Assembly (NCBI GenBank): GCA_036583965.1
Contig: JAZBQD010000001.1
Span: 13,045,392 to 13,109,391, forward strand
Length of the DNA stretch: 64,000 nt
Direction of reading: 5' to 3'
DNA from: Prunella strophiata
Taxonomy: Eukaryota > Chordata > Aves > Passeriformes > Prunellidae
The notes under the pieces: model-generated
Databases searched by the model: none
Told to the model about the DNA's origin: nothing
The model's input: only the letters and a program-made list of their open reading frames with translations
Made by a program: the position numbers and the translations under genes
In this document: positions 23,801 through 35,324 of the stretch, piece by piece
Layout of the letters: each line of letters begins with the position of its first letter
Numbering within the stretch: the first letter of the stretch is position 1

Positions 23801-26678
23801 TTCTACAAGATAACTTTCCAAACAAGTCTGTTGACCAAAAAGGTAATTAAAGGAATGTAAACTTTTAGATTTAAGAAGAATTTTCAGTATTCCAGCCTGT
23901 TATTTTCTCGTGTAACTGCCATTAATATCAATGCATAGTTTTGGTTATATTGTCAGTTCTTACAGTTGAGCACCAGCTGCCCTGCAGGTGGCATTACAGA
24001 CAAAAAGAGAAAGATAAAAATCGCTGTGTTTGTCTTAAATGAATGTTGTTTGACTCTGTTGGAATCAGAGAATTAGAAGTTTTCTATGACTGAAACTTTT
24101 CTCATATTTGCTTTTCAAAGTCCTACTTTTTCTGAGCTGTTTTTACTTTATCTACTTTTATATGCCAACAGTTTATGAACAGCAAGAGTAAGCATCATTT
24201 ATCTTGATTTAGATTTCTCTTCCTGAAGGAAGACATGTAGTTGTGTCTGAAATTCAAAAAAATTATTATAAATATCAAATAAAATAACAGTTCCTTAAAA
24301 TGTATGTATGCTTGGAGGACAGTGATAACACTGCATTTTCTTACAATTTCTACTAGCAAGTTCACTTGGGCACTGGAAGTCAATTGAATTGGCTGTAGAT
24401 GAAACCATGTCTGTCTGTGTAACTGAAGTTGTAAGCCCAGACTTGTTCTATGCTGTACCAGTCCCAAAAAAAGGTAAGAAAAAGTGTTCATTGTTCCTAA
24501 TACCAGGAAGAAGTCACTGTTGCAAGCTAGTTAATAGAATGAATGTGTGTAGTGAGCTGAGCAGTGTAGAAATGTATTTTGGACAGTAGGAAAATATAAA
24601 AAATGTCAAAGGTGGGAGCAGGGGGCTTCAGTATGCTCTTCATTGTACCCAGATGTGGTTAGTGAATGTGGGTTTTTTTCAGTAGGTCAAAAGAATCTCC
24701 TTAAGGAGCTGATTTCACTGGAAGACTATTGTAGATCTTGCAACAAGCAGCCCTTCCAGCCAAAACTGGGTGAAGCCTGTTGTGCTCAGTTTTCAGGTGA
24801 GATAATTGTTTGTCCTTCCATTTCCTTGGCCAGTGTAAAACACAGCTTTCATTTTTACTTTAGGCAAAGGAAGAACACCAACTTGAAAGTGCTTATGGAT
24901 CTCTTACTTGTGCTTCTTGTCAATTGGCCTTTTATGTATCCACCACAGTATTTAAAAATTCTTTAAAAACTCTACAGTTTTGTGTTCTAGGGATAAACTG
25001 TGTTTATGAGATGATTCTTCACACGTGACCACTCTTGTCCCAATCTTTTCAGGTAATGGCAATTGGTACAGAGCTGTTGTTCTGGAAGCTTCCCAGTCTG
25101 CAGTGAAAGTTCTGTATGGGGACTATGGCAACACAGAAACTTTACCCCTTTCAAAGGTGCTGCCAATCACCGACTCCTATTTAAAGCTGCCTTTTCAGAC
25201 AATTACATGTTCACTTGCAGGTAAAAAAACCTCCCCAAAATAAGCAAAAAAACTCCCACCCCCAAAAACCCTTGACTGGTTTTCTTGAACATTATAATTT
25301 TTTACCTGTTCTGGTGGTAGTTTTCATTCTTTAATACTGGTAAACAACATATACTTCTGAAATAGTATATTGGTAAGCATGGTAAAAGCTGATGTAGAAA
25401 ACCTGTTTTTAGTTCATTATCTTTAGAATTTAAGCTATTTATATTAGGAAAATTTAGTATCATATTTTCCAAAGCATGTATGTACGATTCAAGTTATAGC
25501 TTAAAGGAATTATATAAATAACAAACTTGATTTTCCTTTTTTTGCAGGAATAGAGAAAGCTGAGTGGTCTCCATTAGTGCTTGACAAGTTGAAAAAACTA
25601 TTATTGAAGCAGCATGTCACAATTACAGTGAAAGGGATTAATGGAAATGTTAATTTAGTAACAGTGGAGAAACACTTGGACAATGGTTATGTGAATGTAG
25701 CTGACAAACTGCTAAAGGAGGGTTTGGTCACATCCTGCAGTGCTGAAAACTCATATAGTGAACATCAAGGTACATACTTTGGCTTCATTACTTCAGTTTG
25801 CTTATTCTGAAAAACTTGTAGGCACACAGGGTGGCTAAACAACTTTTCCTTCTAAAAATCCTGGACAATGCCACATGTCACCTCTGAAATTAGGGAAGGA
25901 ATGTATGTGTGTATTTTGCTCATTCACTTTGGTTTTTGTAGGTAATGAAGGTGAGACCAGCTGCTGCTGCAAGGAATTAAAAGTGCAAGTAAGAGTCACT
26001 CTAAGCAATACTTCCTTTTTTATGTTTCCAGAATTCAAAAGAAACCCTGTGCAGGAAGCAAATGGGAGTAGGGGGAATAAAAGCTACTGAAACATGGAAG
26101 TTTAGTGAAATGTATCCTGACACTTGTTCTCAGGGTTTTTATATATGGTAGTAATAAGAGCACCCTGAAGCTGAGGGAGGATAGGTGTTTAGAGCACACA
26201 CACTTCATTAGTCTGTACTTCACCTCACAGACAGCTCTTACTTCATTTTTCAAGTGTTTGAAGTCTCAGGAGTGGCACTTTTCTCTGTTATCTAATTTAA
26301 GATGCTGATCTCAATTTGAAGTATTTAATCAATTTTGTTTGAGGAACCTGCCTCAGGAAAAAAAAGGGGGGAGGGACACATACATGGGCATGGGGAAGTC
26401 AGCTACAGTTCTGTTGGCTTTTTCCCCCTCCAGAAGATTTTACAACAGAAAGGAACTAAGTCTATTTATTGAATTAATACGGTTTTTAGCTGAGTTTGTC
26501 ATATTAGCATATACCTTGATCTGAAATCAGAAATTAAAAAAAAATGAGATTTGTATACTTCTAACTCTTTCTGCTTATTCCACAGCTTGAAAAGCATAAA
26601 CAAGTCCTACTCTTCCTTTTAAACAAGTTTGGGAATCCAGATGGATTCACTGATATGAAAAATCTGTTGAATCACTAA
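11890..26678 (+). CDS. TDRD1: TDRD1, Tudor domain-containing protein 1 (21 coding exons)
   Basis: TDRD1 is a germ-granule scaffold of the piRNA pathway; its Tudor domains bind symmetrically dimethylated arginines on PIWI proteins. Exons: 11890-11959, 13080-13144, 13342-13489, 13875-13980, 14300-14339, 15937-15985, 17417-17497, 17814-17990, 18471-18578, 19087-19257, 19523-19771, 21205-21327, 22229-22339, 22519-22689, 23603-23842, 24357-24473, 24686-24796, 25053-25220, 25548-25769, 25942-25988, 26586-26678. All phases agree and the sum is 2667 nt (888 codons plus stop). The product has a MYND finger (residues 88-124) and three Tudor cores (about 282-330, 500-545, 713-758). One intron is GC-AG. 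The ATG at 11890 is followed by a second ATG; the frame stays open upstream to the acceptor at 11840, so the real start may lie in an earlier exon. Mammalian TDRD1 is near 1180 residues with four Tudors; this model is one module shorter. Confidence 0.93.
13342..13980 (+). CDS. TDRD1: TDRD1 MYND zinc-finger exons
   Basis: The exons 13342-13489 and 13875-13980 encode a complete MYND finger, split between CHRCGLF and GKLRCSQC. Ligands in the model are C88, C91, C99, C102, C108, C112, H120 and C124, the standard C-x2-C-x7-C-x2-C-x5-C-x3-C-x7-H-x3-C spacing. MYND fingers bind proline-rich partners; none of the ligands is missing. Confidence 0.95.
17814..19771 (+). CDS. TDRD1: TDRD1 extended Tudor module 1
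   Basis: Four exons (17814-17990, 18471-18578, 19087-19257, 19523-19771) encode the SN-like arm ([20 protein letters not shown]), a helical linker with CGKIP and CCAQF, the Tudor core [10 protein letters not shown] ... DYMDYGN and the C-terminal arm. The aromatic residues of the core (LWYR, DYMDYGN) that form the methylarginine cage are present. Confidence 0.93.
21205..23842 (+). CDS. TDRD1: TDRD1 extended Tudor module 2
   Basis: Exons 21205-21327, 22229-22339, 22519-22689 and 23603-23842 repeat the four-exon plan of module 1. The core reads [10 protein letters not shown] ... [11 protein letters not shown]. The donor after 22339 is GC (TCTG|GCAAGT): the base phase, the 3-bp-exact exon length (111) and the next exon (GAG-GAT-GGT) all require it. 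Confidence 0.93.
21570..21775 (+). mobile_element. CR1 LINE 3' end in a TDRD1 intron
   Basis: The sequence CTGGAAGAGTGGCCAGGCAC, TCTCTGGAAGTGTGCAAGAG, TGTGGCACTTGGGGTGAC and a final AGTGATTCTG follow the CR1 3' UTR. It lies between Tudor module 2 exons 1 and 2, in the same strand as the gene. Confidence 0.8.
24357..25769 (+). CDS. TDRD1: TDRD1 extended Tudor module 3
   Basis: Exons 24357-24473, 24686-24796, 25053-25220 and 25548-25769. The core is [10 protein letters not shown] ... [12 protein letters not shown]. The second exon has a tandem acceptor (CAG-TAG) so that starting at 24683 instead of 24686 would add one valine. I chose 24686 because it restores the glycine or glutamate-like junction seen in the sister modules. 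Confidence 0.92.
25942..26678 (+). CDS. TDRD1: TDRD1 last two coding exons
   Basis: A 47-base exon (25942-25988, donor CAA|GTAAGA) ends in phase 0 and joins a terminal exon at 26586 (acceptor CCACAG) reading [18 protein letters not shown] and ending ...KNLLNH before TAA at 26676-26678. The L-E-K-H ... LLFLLN pattern is the TDRD1 C-terminus as I know it from mammals. The terminal exon lacks any ATG and is only 31 codons, so it is easily missed. Failing to splice would give a different ending at 26090. Confidence 0.88.
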
Positions 26679-27400
26679 GTCTCAGACATGCACCATTTCA
26701 TTTTCATATCCACCAAGTTGCTACAGTTCCTTTTTTAGAAGATCAAGAGCATCATCTTAAAAAATGAGGGTCACTTTGTAGAAACTGTGCTGTTTAAGTA
26801 CCTGCATTTATCTGTATGCTTGGTTGTTACTGTGACACCTGTGGATCCTCTTAAGTATGTAACTTAGAGGATTGTAAAGCTGCAAGCTAAAATTTCTGTT
26901 CTGTTCTTGTTTTATGCCACCATGTGCTACTAAACCTTTTGCTTGTATTTTCTTGTTGAATGCACAGAAGTTTATGGAATGGCCATTACATTGTGAGTCT
27001 GTTCTGCCGACTTGCATTTGAAATTATTGTAATTGTAAGGCTCACTAACTTTGCTACCATTCATATTACTTGAAAAACTCTGTATCTTCTTTTTATTACT
27101 CATCTTTCAACCTAATTTCTGGTCTGGAGTTAGACCACGATTTGTTCTTCATAACCTTGATTTCAGTATCATTAAAGGTTGAATGTTGTCCTGGACTGCA
27201 TACAGGTAGTTCTCTCTAAAATCAGTAAACACTTCATGTGCACAGTTATTTTTTTACACTTATGCTGTATAATATGCATCTGTGAATGTTGTTTTGAAGT
27301 GAATTGTATTGAAGCTGTTTTTTGTGTAGCTACATCATCAGGATTTCTACACCATCAAGTTTTCACATCATAATAAAAAAGACCCAGTCTCATCTGTGAC
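26679..27400 (+). other. TDRD1: Probable TDRD1 3' UTR
   Basis: Non-coding AT-rich sequence after the stop codon. The first AATAAA is at 27372-27377; a second lies at 27949-27954. Confidence 0.5.
27372..27377 (+). terminator. TDRD1: Candidate TDRD1 polyadenylation signal
   Basis: First AATAAA downstream of the stop codon, about 700 bases away. No cleavage evidence is available from sequence alone. Confidence 0.45.
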
Positions 27401-28639
27401 AAAAATACTGAATCAAATTATTAAGAGATTATCAGTCATTTTGACTAATTCAGGAATGTCAGTTTATTTTTTGTGGAACACAGTAGACAGTTGCTGATTG
27501 AAACTGCAGGGTCAGCCTTTTTGTCCACTTTCAGCACATACTTCATGTTTGGGCTTTTGCAGATTGGAAGAATCTTGAGATTAAAACTGTTGCAAAATAT
27601 TTTCCTTTGAGTTAATGTTTTATTACACTCAAATTGCCTCGGATTTTTTTTCCTGCGTCTTAGTTTTTGTTGCATCATATTCTTGCAGTAACTAATAATT
27701 AGATGAATGCTTGAACTTGAATTTCTGGAGTTCTGTTCATGTCCCTTGTTCTGAACCAAGATTGTGGCTTTGTCAAGTGTCCTTTGACTCCCTGGGACCA
27801 GAGTGACTTGGAGAAGCCTTTGTCCCTATGCAAAGCACATCACTGATGTTTTGGTACTCCCACACCTCTTGTTCACTTGTCCACATCCTCAGAAGTGAAC
27901 TGGAAGCCTAGAATAACAGCACTTTTGAAAGGGAAGTAGTATGAAAATAATAAAAACTACCTAGCACTGCAAAACAGCAAGGCTTTTTTTATCTTTGCAA
28001 GATAATTTTAATTTATGAAGCACTGTTGGAGGAACTTGAGTGTACTTTGCTTACTGGGTTTGACTGAAATTTATTATTGAGCAGTTGGTGTGTTCCTAAC
28101 TCTGCATACTGTGAGGTAGACACAAGGGTGTGTTTTGTCTGTACAACTCAAAAATTACTGATTGTTGTTTAGGTTTTGTGTGGGAAGAGGTGTGCAAGCT
28201 CTTCTTTGACTGAAAGAGCTCAGTTCTGTGCGTCTACTAGTACTGGCACAGAATAATAATAATAATAATAGTAGCATAATAACAAAACATATTTTTTAAA
28301 ACAGGCCCCTTTCATCATTCCTCCAGGTATAGTAGGTGTGAATATGGTACTTCTGGTACTTCAGGTCAGGAATAGTTTTCTGTGCATTAGGAAAAACATT
28401 CTCAAAAACCTCTGATTCCTACATGAAGCTCCTTTGGGGCTGCTGTGAGCAGAGTGCCTCTGTGGCTGTTCTCGGTGCTGGCTGTGCTCCAGGGCTGCTG
28501 ACAGTTCTGGCTGTACGGCGCCCATTGGAGGAGTGCATACACCAGTGTTCCTCCTAACTGTAACCTACAGCAATGTGGGTGTTCCTGGGGTTGTTTCCCC
28601 ACCCCCAGTTCGTAGTTACAGGTTCAGGCTGTGGTGGAT
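27401..28639. other. Intergenic stretch after TDRD1
   Basis: No gene seen. Contains a short AAT trinucleotide run at about 28253-28271. Base composition rises toward the GC-rich island at the right edge. Confidence 0.4.
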
Positions 28640-28961
28640 GTGGAGGAGAGGCTGTCCCAGCTGAGCGCGGTGTAAATCCAGGTGGGGAGCAGGCTGCTCA
28701 TAACTCCCGCAGGTGCTCCGGGGCCCTGCAGTGTGCCGAGAAAAGGTAAAGTGCGCTCGGAGAGCTTTGTACCCACCTTTTAAACTGAGAACATCCCAAA
28801 CCTCCGGCTGCGAGGGTAGGGGCCGTGCGGGGCTCACAGGTGCTGGGGGTTCGCTCGCTCAGCGGAGCCGGGTGTGCAGCGGGGTCCGAGCGCAGCCCCC
28901 GCCGGCTCCTCCTCCGGCTGCGCTCGGACCCCTGCCTCCGCAGCCCGGCGCGGAGCTGGAC
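28640..28961 (+). promoter_or_regulatory. Orphan GC-rich island in front of the minisatellite
   Basis: CpG-rich sequence that leads directly into the 32-bp array. Open frames run from here through the whole array because the array has no stop in any + frame. It is not at the 5' end of TDRD1 or VWA2, so it could be the promoter of an unannotated transcript or simply the GC-rich seed of the array. I cannot decide from sequence. Confidence 0.4.
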
Positions 28962-31900
28962 GGGGGGCGATGGGACCCGGGAGAACCTTCATGGGGAGGC
29001 GATGGGACCCGGGAGAACCTTCATGGGGAGGCGATGGGACCCGGGAGAACCTTCCCGGGACGGTGGTGGGGCCCGGGAGAACCTTCCCGGGACGGTGGTG
29101 GGGCCCGGGAGAACCTTCCCGGGGAGGCGATGGGGCCCGGGAGAGCCTTCCCGGGGAGGCGATGGGACCCGGGAGAGCCTTCCCGGGACGGTGGTGGGGC
29201 CCGGGAGAGCCTTCCCGGGGAGGCGATGGGGCCCGGGAGAGCCTTCCCGGGGAGGCGATGGGACCCGGGACAGCCTTCCCGGGGAGGCGGTGGGACCCGG
29301 GAGAGCCTTCCCGGGGAGGCGATGGGACCCGGGAGAGCCTTCCCGGGGAGGCGATGGGACCCGGGAGAGCCTTCATGGGGAGGCGATGGGACCCGGGAGA
29401 ACCTTCATGGGGAGGCGATGGGGCCCGGGAGAACCTTCATGGGGAGGCGATGGGGCCCGGGAGAGCCTTCATGGGGAGGCGATGGGGCCCGGGAGAACCT
29501 TCATGGGGAGGCGATGGGACCCGGGAGAACCTTCCCGGGACGGTGGTGGGGCCCGGGAGAACCTTCCCGGGACGGTGGTGGGGCCCGGGAGAGCCTTCCC
29601 GGGGAGGCGGTGGGACCCGGGAGAGCCTTCCCGGGGAGGCGATGGGGCCCGGGAGAGCCTTCCCGGGACGGTGGTGGGGCCCGGGAGAGCCTTCCCGGGG
29701 AGGCGATGGGGCCCGGGAGAGCCTTCATGGGGAGGCGATGGGACCCGGGACAGCCTTCCCGGGGAGGCGGTGGGACCCGGGAGAGCCTTCCCGGGGAGGC
29801 GATGGGGCCCGGGAGAGCCTTCCCGGGGAGAAGATGGGGCCCGGGAGAGCCTTCATGGGGAGGCGATGGGGCCCGGGAGAGCCTTCCCGGGGAGGCGATG
29901 GGGCCCGGGAGAGCCTTCCCGGGGAGGCGATGGGACCCGGGAGAGCCTTCCCGGGGAGGCGATGGGGCCCGGGAGAGCCTTCCCGGGGAGGCGATGGGAC
30001 CCGGGACAGCCTTCCCGGGGAGGCGATGGGACCCGGGACAGCCTTCCCGGGGAGGCGATGGGACCCGGGACAGCCTTCCCGGGGAGGCGATGGGGCCCGG
30101 GAGAACCTTCATGGGGAGGCGATGGGGCCCGGGAGAGCCTTCCCGGGGAGGCGATGGGACCCGGGAGAACCTTCCCGGGACGGTGGTGGGGCCCGGGAGA
30201 GCCTTCCCGGGGAGGCGATGGGACCCGGGAGAGCCTTCATGGGGAGGCGATGGGACCCGGGACAGCCTTCCCGGGGAGGCGATGGGACCCGGGAGAACCT
30301 TCCCGGGACGGTGGTGGGGCCCGGGAGAGCCTTCATGGGGAGGCGATGGGACCCGGGAGAGCCTTCATGGGGAGGCGATGGGACCCGGGAGAACCTTCAT
30401 GGGGAGGCGATGGGACCCGGGACAGCCTTCCCGGGGAGGCGATGGGACCCGGGAGAACCTTCCCGGGACGGTGGTGGGGCCCGGGAGAGCCTTCATGGGG
30501 AGGCGATGGGACCCGGGAGAGCCTTCATGGGGAGGCGATGGGGCCCGGGAGAACCTTCATGGGGAGGCGATGGGACCCGGGACAGCCTTCCCGGGGAGGC
30601 GGTGGGACCCGGGAGAGCCTTCATGGGGAGGCGATGGGACCCGGGAGAGCCTTCCCGGGGAGGCGATGGGACCCGGGAGAACCTTCCCGGGACGGTGGTG
30701 GGGCCCGGGAGAACCTTCATGGGGAGGCGATGGGACCCGGGAGAACCTTCCCGGGACGGTGGTGGGGCCCGGGAGAACCTTCATGGGGAGGCGATGGGAC
30801 CCGGGAGAACCTTCATGGGGAGGCGATGGGACCCGGGAGAGCCTTCCCGGGGAGGCGATGGGGCCCGGGAGAGCCTTCATGGGGAGGCGATGGGACCCGG
30901 GAGAACCTTCATGGGGAGGCGATGGGACCCGGGAGAACCTTCATGGGGAGGCGATGGGACCCGGGACAGCCTTCCCGGGGAGGCGATGGGACCCGGGACA
31001 GCCTTCCCGGGGAGGCGGTGGGACCCGGGAGAGCCTTCATGGGGAGGCGATGGGGCCCGGGAGAACCTTCATGGGGAGGCGATGGGACCCGGGAGAGCCT
31101 TCATGGGGAGGCGATGGGACCCGGGACAGCCTTCATGGGGAGGCGATGGGGCCCGGGAGAGCCTTCATGGGGAGGCGATGGGGCCCGGGAGAGCCTTCAT
31201 GGGGAGGCGATGGGGCCCGGGAGAGCCTTCATGGGGAGGCGATGGGGCCCGGGAGAGCCTTCATGGGGAGGCGATGGGGCCCGGGAGAGCCTTCATGGGG
31301 AGGCGATGGGGCCCGGGAGAGCCTTCATGGGGAGGCGATGGGGCCCGGGAGAGCCTTCATGGGGAGGCGATGGGGCCCGGGAGAGCCTTCATGGGGAGGC
31401 GATGGGGCCCGGGAGAGCCTTCATGGGGAGGCGATGGGGCCCGGGAGAGCCTTCATGGGGAGGCGATGGGGCCCGGGAGAGCCTTCATGGGGAGGCGATG
31501 GGGCCCGGGAGAGCCTTCATGGGGAGGCGATGGGGCCCGGGAGAGCCTTCATGGGGAGGCGATGGGGCCCGGGAGAGCCTTCATGGGGAGGCGATGGGGC
31601 CCGGGAGAGCCTTCATGGGGAGGCGATGGGGCCCGGGAGAGCCTTCATGGGGAGGCGATGGGGCCCGGGAGAGCCTTCATGGGGAGGCGATGGGGCCCGG
31701 GAGAGCCTTCATGGGGAGGCGATGGGGCCCGGGAGAGCCTTCATGGGGAGGCGATGGGGCCCGGGAGAGCCTTCATGGGGAGGCGATGGGGCCCGGGAGA
31801 GCCTTCATGGGGAGGCGATGGGGCCCGGGAGAGCCTTCATGGGGAGGCGATGGGGCCCGGGAGAGCCTTCATGGGGAGGCGATGGGGCCCGGGAGAGCCT

Positions 31901-32662
31901 TCATGGGGAGGCGATGGGGCCCGGGAGAGCCTTCATGGGGAGGCGATGGGGCCCGGGAGAGCCTTCCCGGGGAGGCGATGGGGCCCGGGAGAGCCTTCAT
32001 GGGGAGGCGATGGGGCCCGGGAGAGCCTTCATGGGGAGGCGATGGGGCCCGGGAGAGCCTTCATGGGGAGGCGATGGGGCCCGGGAGAGCCTTCCCGGGG
32101 AGGCGATGGGGCCCGGGAGAGCCTTCATGGGGAGGCGATGGGGCCCGGGAGAGCCTTCATGGGGAGGCGATGGGGCCCGGGAGAGCCTTCATGGGGAGGC
32201 GATGGGGCCCGGGAGAGCCTTCATGGGGAGGCGATGGGGCCCGGGAGAGCCTTCATGGGGAGGCGATGGGGCCCGGGAGAGCCTTCATGGGGAGGCGATG
32301 GGGCCCGGGAGAGCCTTCATGGGGAGGCGATGGGGCCCGGGAGAGCCTTCATGGGGAGGCGATGGGGCCCGGGAGAGCCTTCATGGGGAGGCGATGGGGC
32401 CCGGGAGAGCCTTCATGGGGAGGCGATGGGGCCCGGGAGAGCCTTCCCGGGGAGGCGATGGGGCCCGGGAGAGCCTTCATGGGGAGGCGATGGGGCCCGG
32501 GAGAGCCTTCATGGGGAGGCGATGGGGCCCGGGAGAGCCTTCATGGGGAGGCGATGGGGCCCGGGAGAGCCTTCATGGGGAGGCGATGGGGCCCGGGAGA
32601 GCCTTCATGGGGAGGCGATGGGGCCCGGGAGAGCCTTCATGGGGAGGCGATGGGGCCCGGGA
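28962..32662 (+). repeat. 32-bp G-rich minisatellite, about 115 copies
   Basis: Unit: GATGGGGCCCGGGAGAGCCT followed by TCATGGGGAGGC. The left 2.2 kb is a mosaic of variant units: GGACCC or GGGCCC, GAGAACC, GAGAGCC or GACAGCC, TTCATGGGGA, TTCCCGGGGA or TTCCCGGGAC, and GGCGATG, GGCGGTG or GGTGGTG. From about 31131 to 32660 nearly every unit is the same type. Since 32 is not a multiple of three and no unit contains a stop, all three + frames are open throughout and give the same peptide in rotation; this is a composition effect, not three proteins. G-runs are on the + strand. Confidence 0.97.
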
Positions 32663-35314
32663 AAGACACAATAAAAACTAGATCACGACTTAATAATCAA
32701 GGAAAGACTGATACCTGTAATGTGTCTGGATACTTCATGAAAGAAATGAGAGTAGCCCTTTTGTTTATTTTGCTTAGTAAAGATGAGGCATCACTGTGAA
32801 ATAAATTGTTCACACAATCAGATTTCCCCACTTTATTCAGCAAAGGCTGTGCTGGACAGGCAGTGTGTGTTCTCATGTGTCTGTTGGGGTATCAACCATG
32901 TCATCTTCAGTGTGTGCTCTAGCCACAGGCAAAGTCAGTGGCATAAGCACTTCTGTCAGAATTAACTGCACAGTAAATTTAGCAAAAGCTCTCAGGTCAG
33001 AAAAGTGCCTTTTATTCTGTAACTCATGGGTCGTACAGGATCTGATCTGCAGCATGTTGATTTTGACAGTACCCCATGTGAGCAGTGCTGCAAGATCAAG
33101 GTCTCTTTATGGACAGGAGTCTTCACTGCACAGGGGAAAAGAGCCTCTCAAAACTCCCTCACTGCAGAACTGGGCAGGGGAGAACAAATCAACTGGTTTT
33201 GCAGAGCGTCTTCTGGAAATTTAATCCTGTTTATCCCTTGGAGAAAAACACTGTCAAAACTTTTAGACTGAAATTTGTGATGTTTGTTTTAAGGAGAAGT
33301 TAAACCTTTCCCCTGTTGTCTTCCTCCTCGCCCTTCAGTTTCAGATCCCACTGTGAGCTGCCCCCAGGCAATGCCTGTGGCTGGGCAGAGGGGATGCGTG
33401 GGGCTCCTAACAGAAGTTGCTCACTGCCTCCAAACCTTGGCAAGAAGAAAAAAGTAAAATTTATTTATGGAAAACAAGCTGAGAGAGACTGAAAAAGGAG
33501 ACAGGAAGCTTGGTTCCCTCTCTCCCTCCCTACATCTGAACATCAGATGAGCACGTAGCAGTGAGCTCCCTCCCCTCAGCAAGCTGGGGCCATTCCTCAG
33601 CACTGACAGGAGGTTGCTTGGCTTGTTAAGAATATGTTTTCATAAATATGCAGTGTAATCTTTCCTGCTTTTCCCCCTATTTAAATGGGTGATGTTTTGC
33701 AATGTTGAAAGACATGTTGGGAAGGTGCTTGTCAAGAGGAGTTTTTCTCCCCTTTACCTCATTCCCATCTCTGGTGTCACTCCCCCAAACACAGTACACA
33801 TGGTTACAACTCTTACTTAGCTTTGAGTAAGTTGCCATCATATTCATGTGTCCAAGTGAGAATCTGAGTAGAAAAATAGGAGTTTTGACGTAGTGTGGTT
33901 TAAAAAATTCTTTTTTACTCATTATTGAGGTAGACATTATTAAAATTCCCTATCTTAATGGCTGAGAAGATAAAATTAAAATGTCCTTTACTCACCCCCC
34001 CAGCAAAGCTGCTAAGGTTGCTGCTGCTAATCCTGGACTAATGCTGATGAGCAGCAGGTGATGATGAAGCTTTCTTTCAATTCCTGTTGCTGAGAGTCTG
34101 TCTAGGCTAAAAGGCAAAGAATTCATCCTGCAGATTACTTGATTTAAACCCAAGATAAAACCAAGTTGTCGAAACATCTTGACCTGACAGTGTTTTTTAT
34201 GAAAACGATGTGAAATCCCCAGCACCTGTCACATCTGACTGCAGGCAGAGGCCTGCCCAGCCCTGGGTGATGTGCACCCTGGAAATTGCTCCTAGGAGGA
34301 ATGTCCTTGAGGCATGGCAGAGGAATGACCTTTCCTCTGTGGAATTTTCAATTGCAGGGCTTGAAGCTCCTGGGGGACACACAGTGGGGCTGCCCCAATG
34401 AAGTTGTGTTTTGTGTTGATCTCCCTTTACTGAGCCAAGCCTGGATGTGCACATTTGGTGGGGGTGATGGGAGTGTTATTATTAATAACATAAAGACAGT
34501 GTTATTGTGTCTGTAATCCCTGGTGGGGTGATCCCAGAGGGGATTTCTTAATCCTATCTTCATTTTGTACCTGTGCAGGTAACTCAGCATGGCCTGCTTT
34601 AGGTATCTTGCCTTGTCTGATGGGAGGGATGTATCATTTGCTGCAGATACAAGTATTTCCTGAGAAAAATCCACCCATTTTCTGGAAAAACAACTAATAG
34701 ACCTGGTTATCAATAAACACACTTACTTGTCTTTAACTACATAAAAAAATCTGCTTGTGCAATGACAGGGGCAGAGACCCATCAAGAATCTGGTCTAGTG
34801 AGTGCTTTTAATCTGGAGAAAAAATAAATATACATATGTTTGAAATAGAAAGCCAAGAGCTCTAGCAGATACATTTGGTCTAAATCTGGGCATGCTTGGA
34901 AGTGTCATTGAAGTCCACCTACCATGTGATGGCAGCCTTGCTGATTTCAGAGGAAAAATGGGGAGGGGAGGGGAGGGAGAGGAGGCAGAGCTGACTGTCC
35001 TTCCCTCCCTCCCTCCCTCCTCCCCACCAGGGCTGCTCTCTCGGGATGTGATGGGAAAGGAGAGGAGTATGTTGAGAGATTTCCTTTTCTATTATTCCCT
35101 CATTTTTATGGGATTTCCTTCTATTTGTTCCCCACCCTTCTCCCCAGGGCAGGAGTTACTTTTGCCCCTCAGACAAAATGTTTCTGAGCTCATCACCTGA
35201 GACGCCCAGGAAGATGATCAGCTGCAGGTAAAGAAATTGGCTCTAGGAATTGGATTTCTATTCCTCTCCTCTTTTGTTTCTTTTGTTTGTTTTGTTTTTT
35301 TTTTTTCCTTCCAG
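32663..35314. other. Intergenic stretch and VWA2 upstream region
   Basis: Begins with AATAAA at 32670-32675 right after the array. No coding sequence recognised. A short (TCCC)n run lies at about 35003-35020 and a T-rich tract precedes the acceptor at 35314. A VWA2 non-coding first exon may be in here; I could not place it. Confidence 0.4.
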
Positions 35315-35324
35315 ATTTGTCACC

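Noticed and set aside
25942..26090. TDRD1 ending at the stop at 26088-26090
   Set aside because: A good donor at 25989 joins in frame to a terminal exon with the conserved C-terminus; the read-through tail is unlike TDRD1.
28713..32799. Three overlapping + frames of about 1300 residues
   Set aside because: A stop-free 32-bp repeat read in three rotations gives the same peptide; no independent coding signal. Kept only as a possible transcript.
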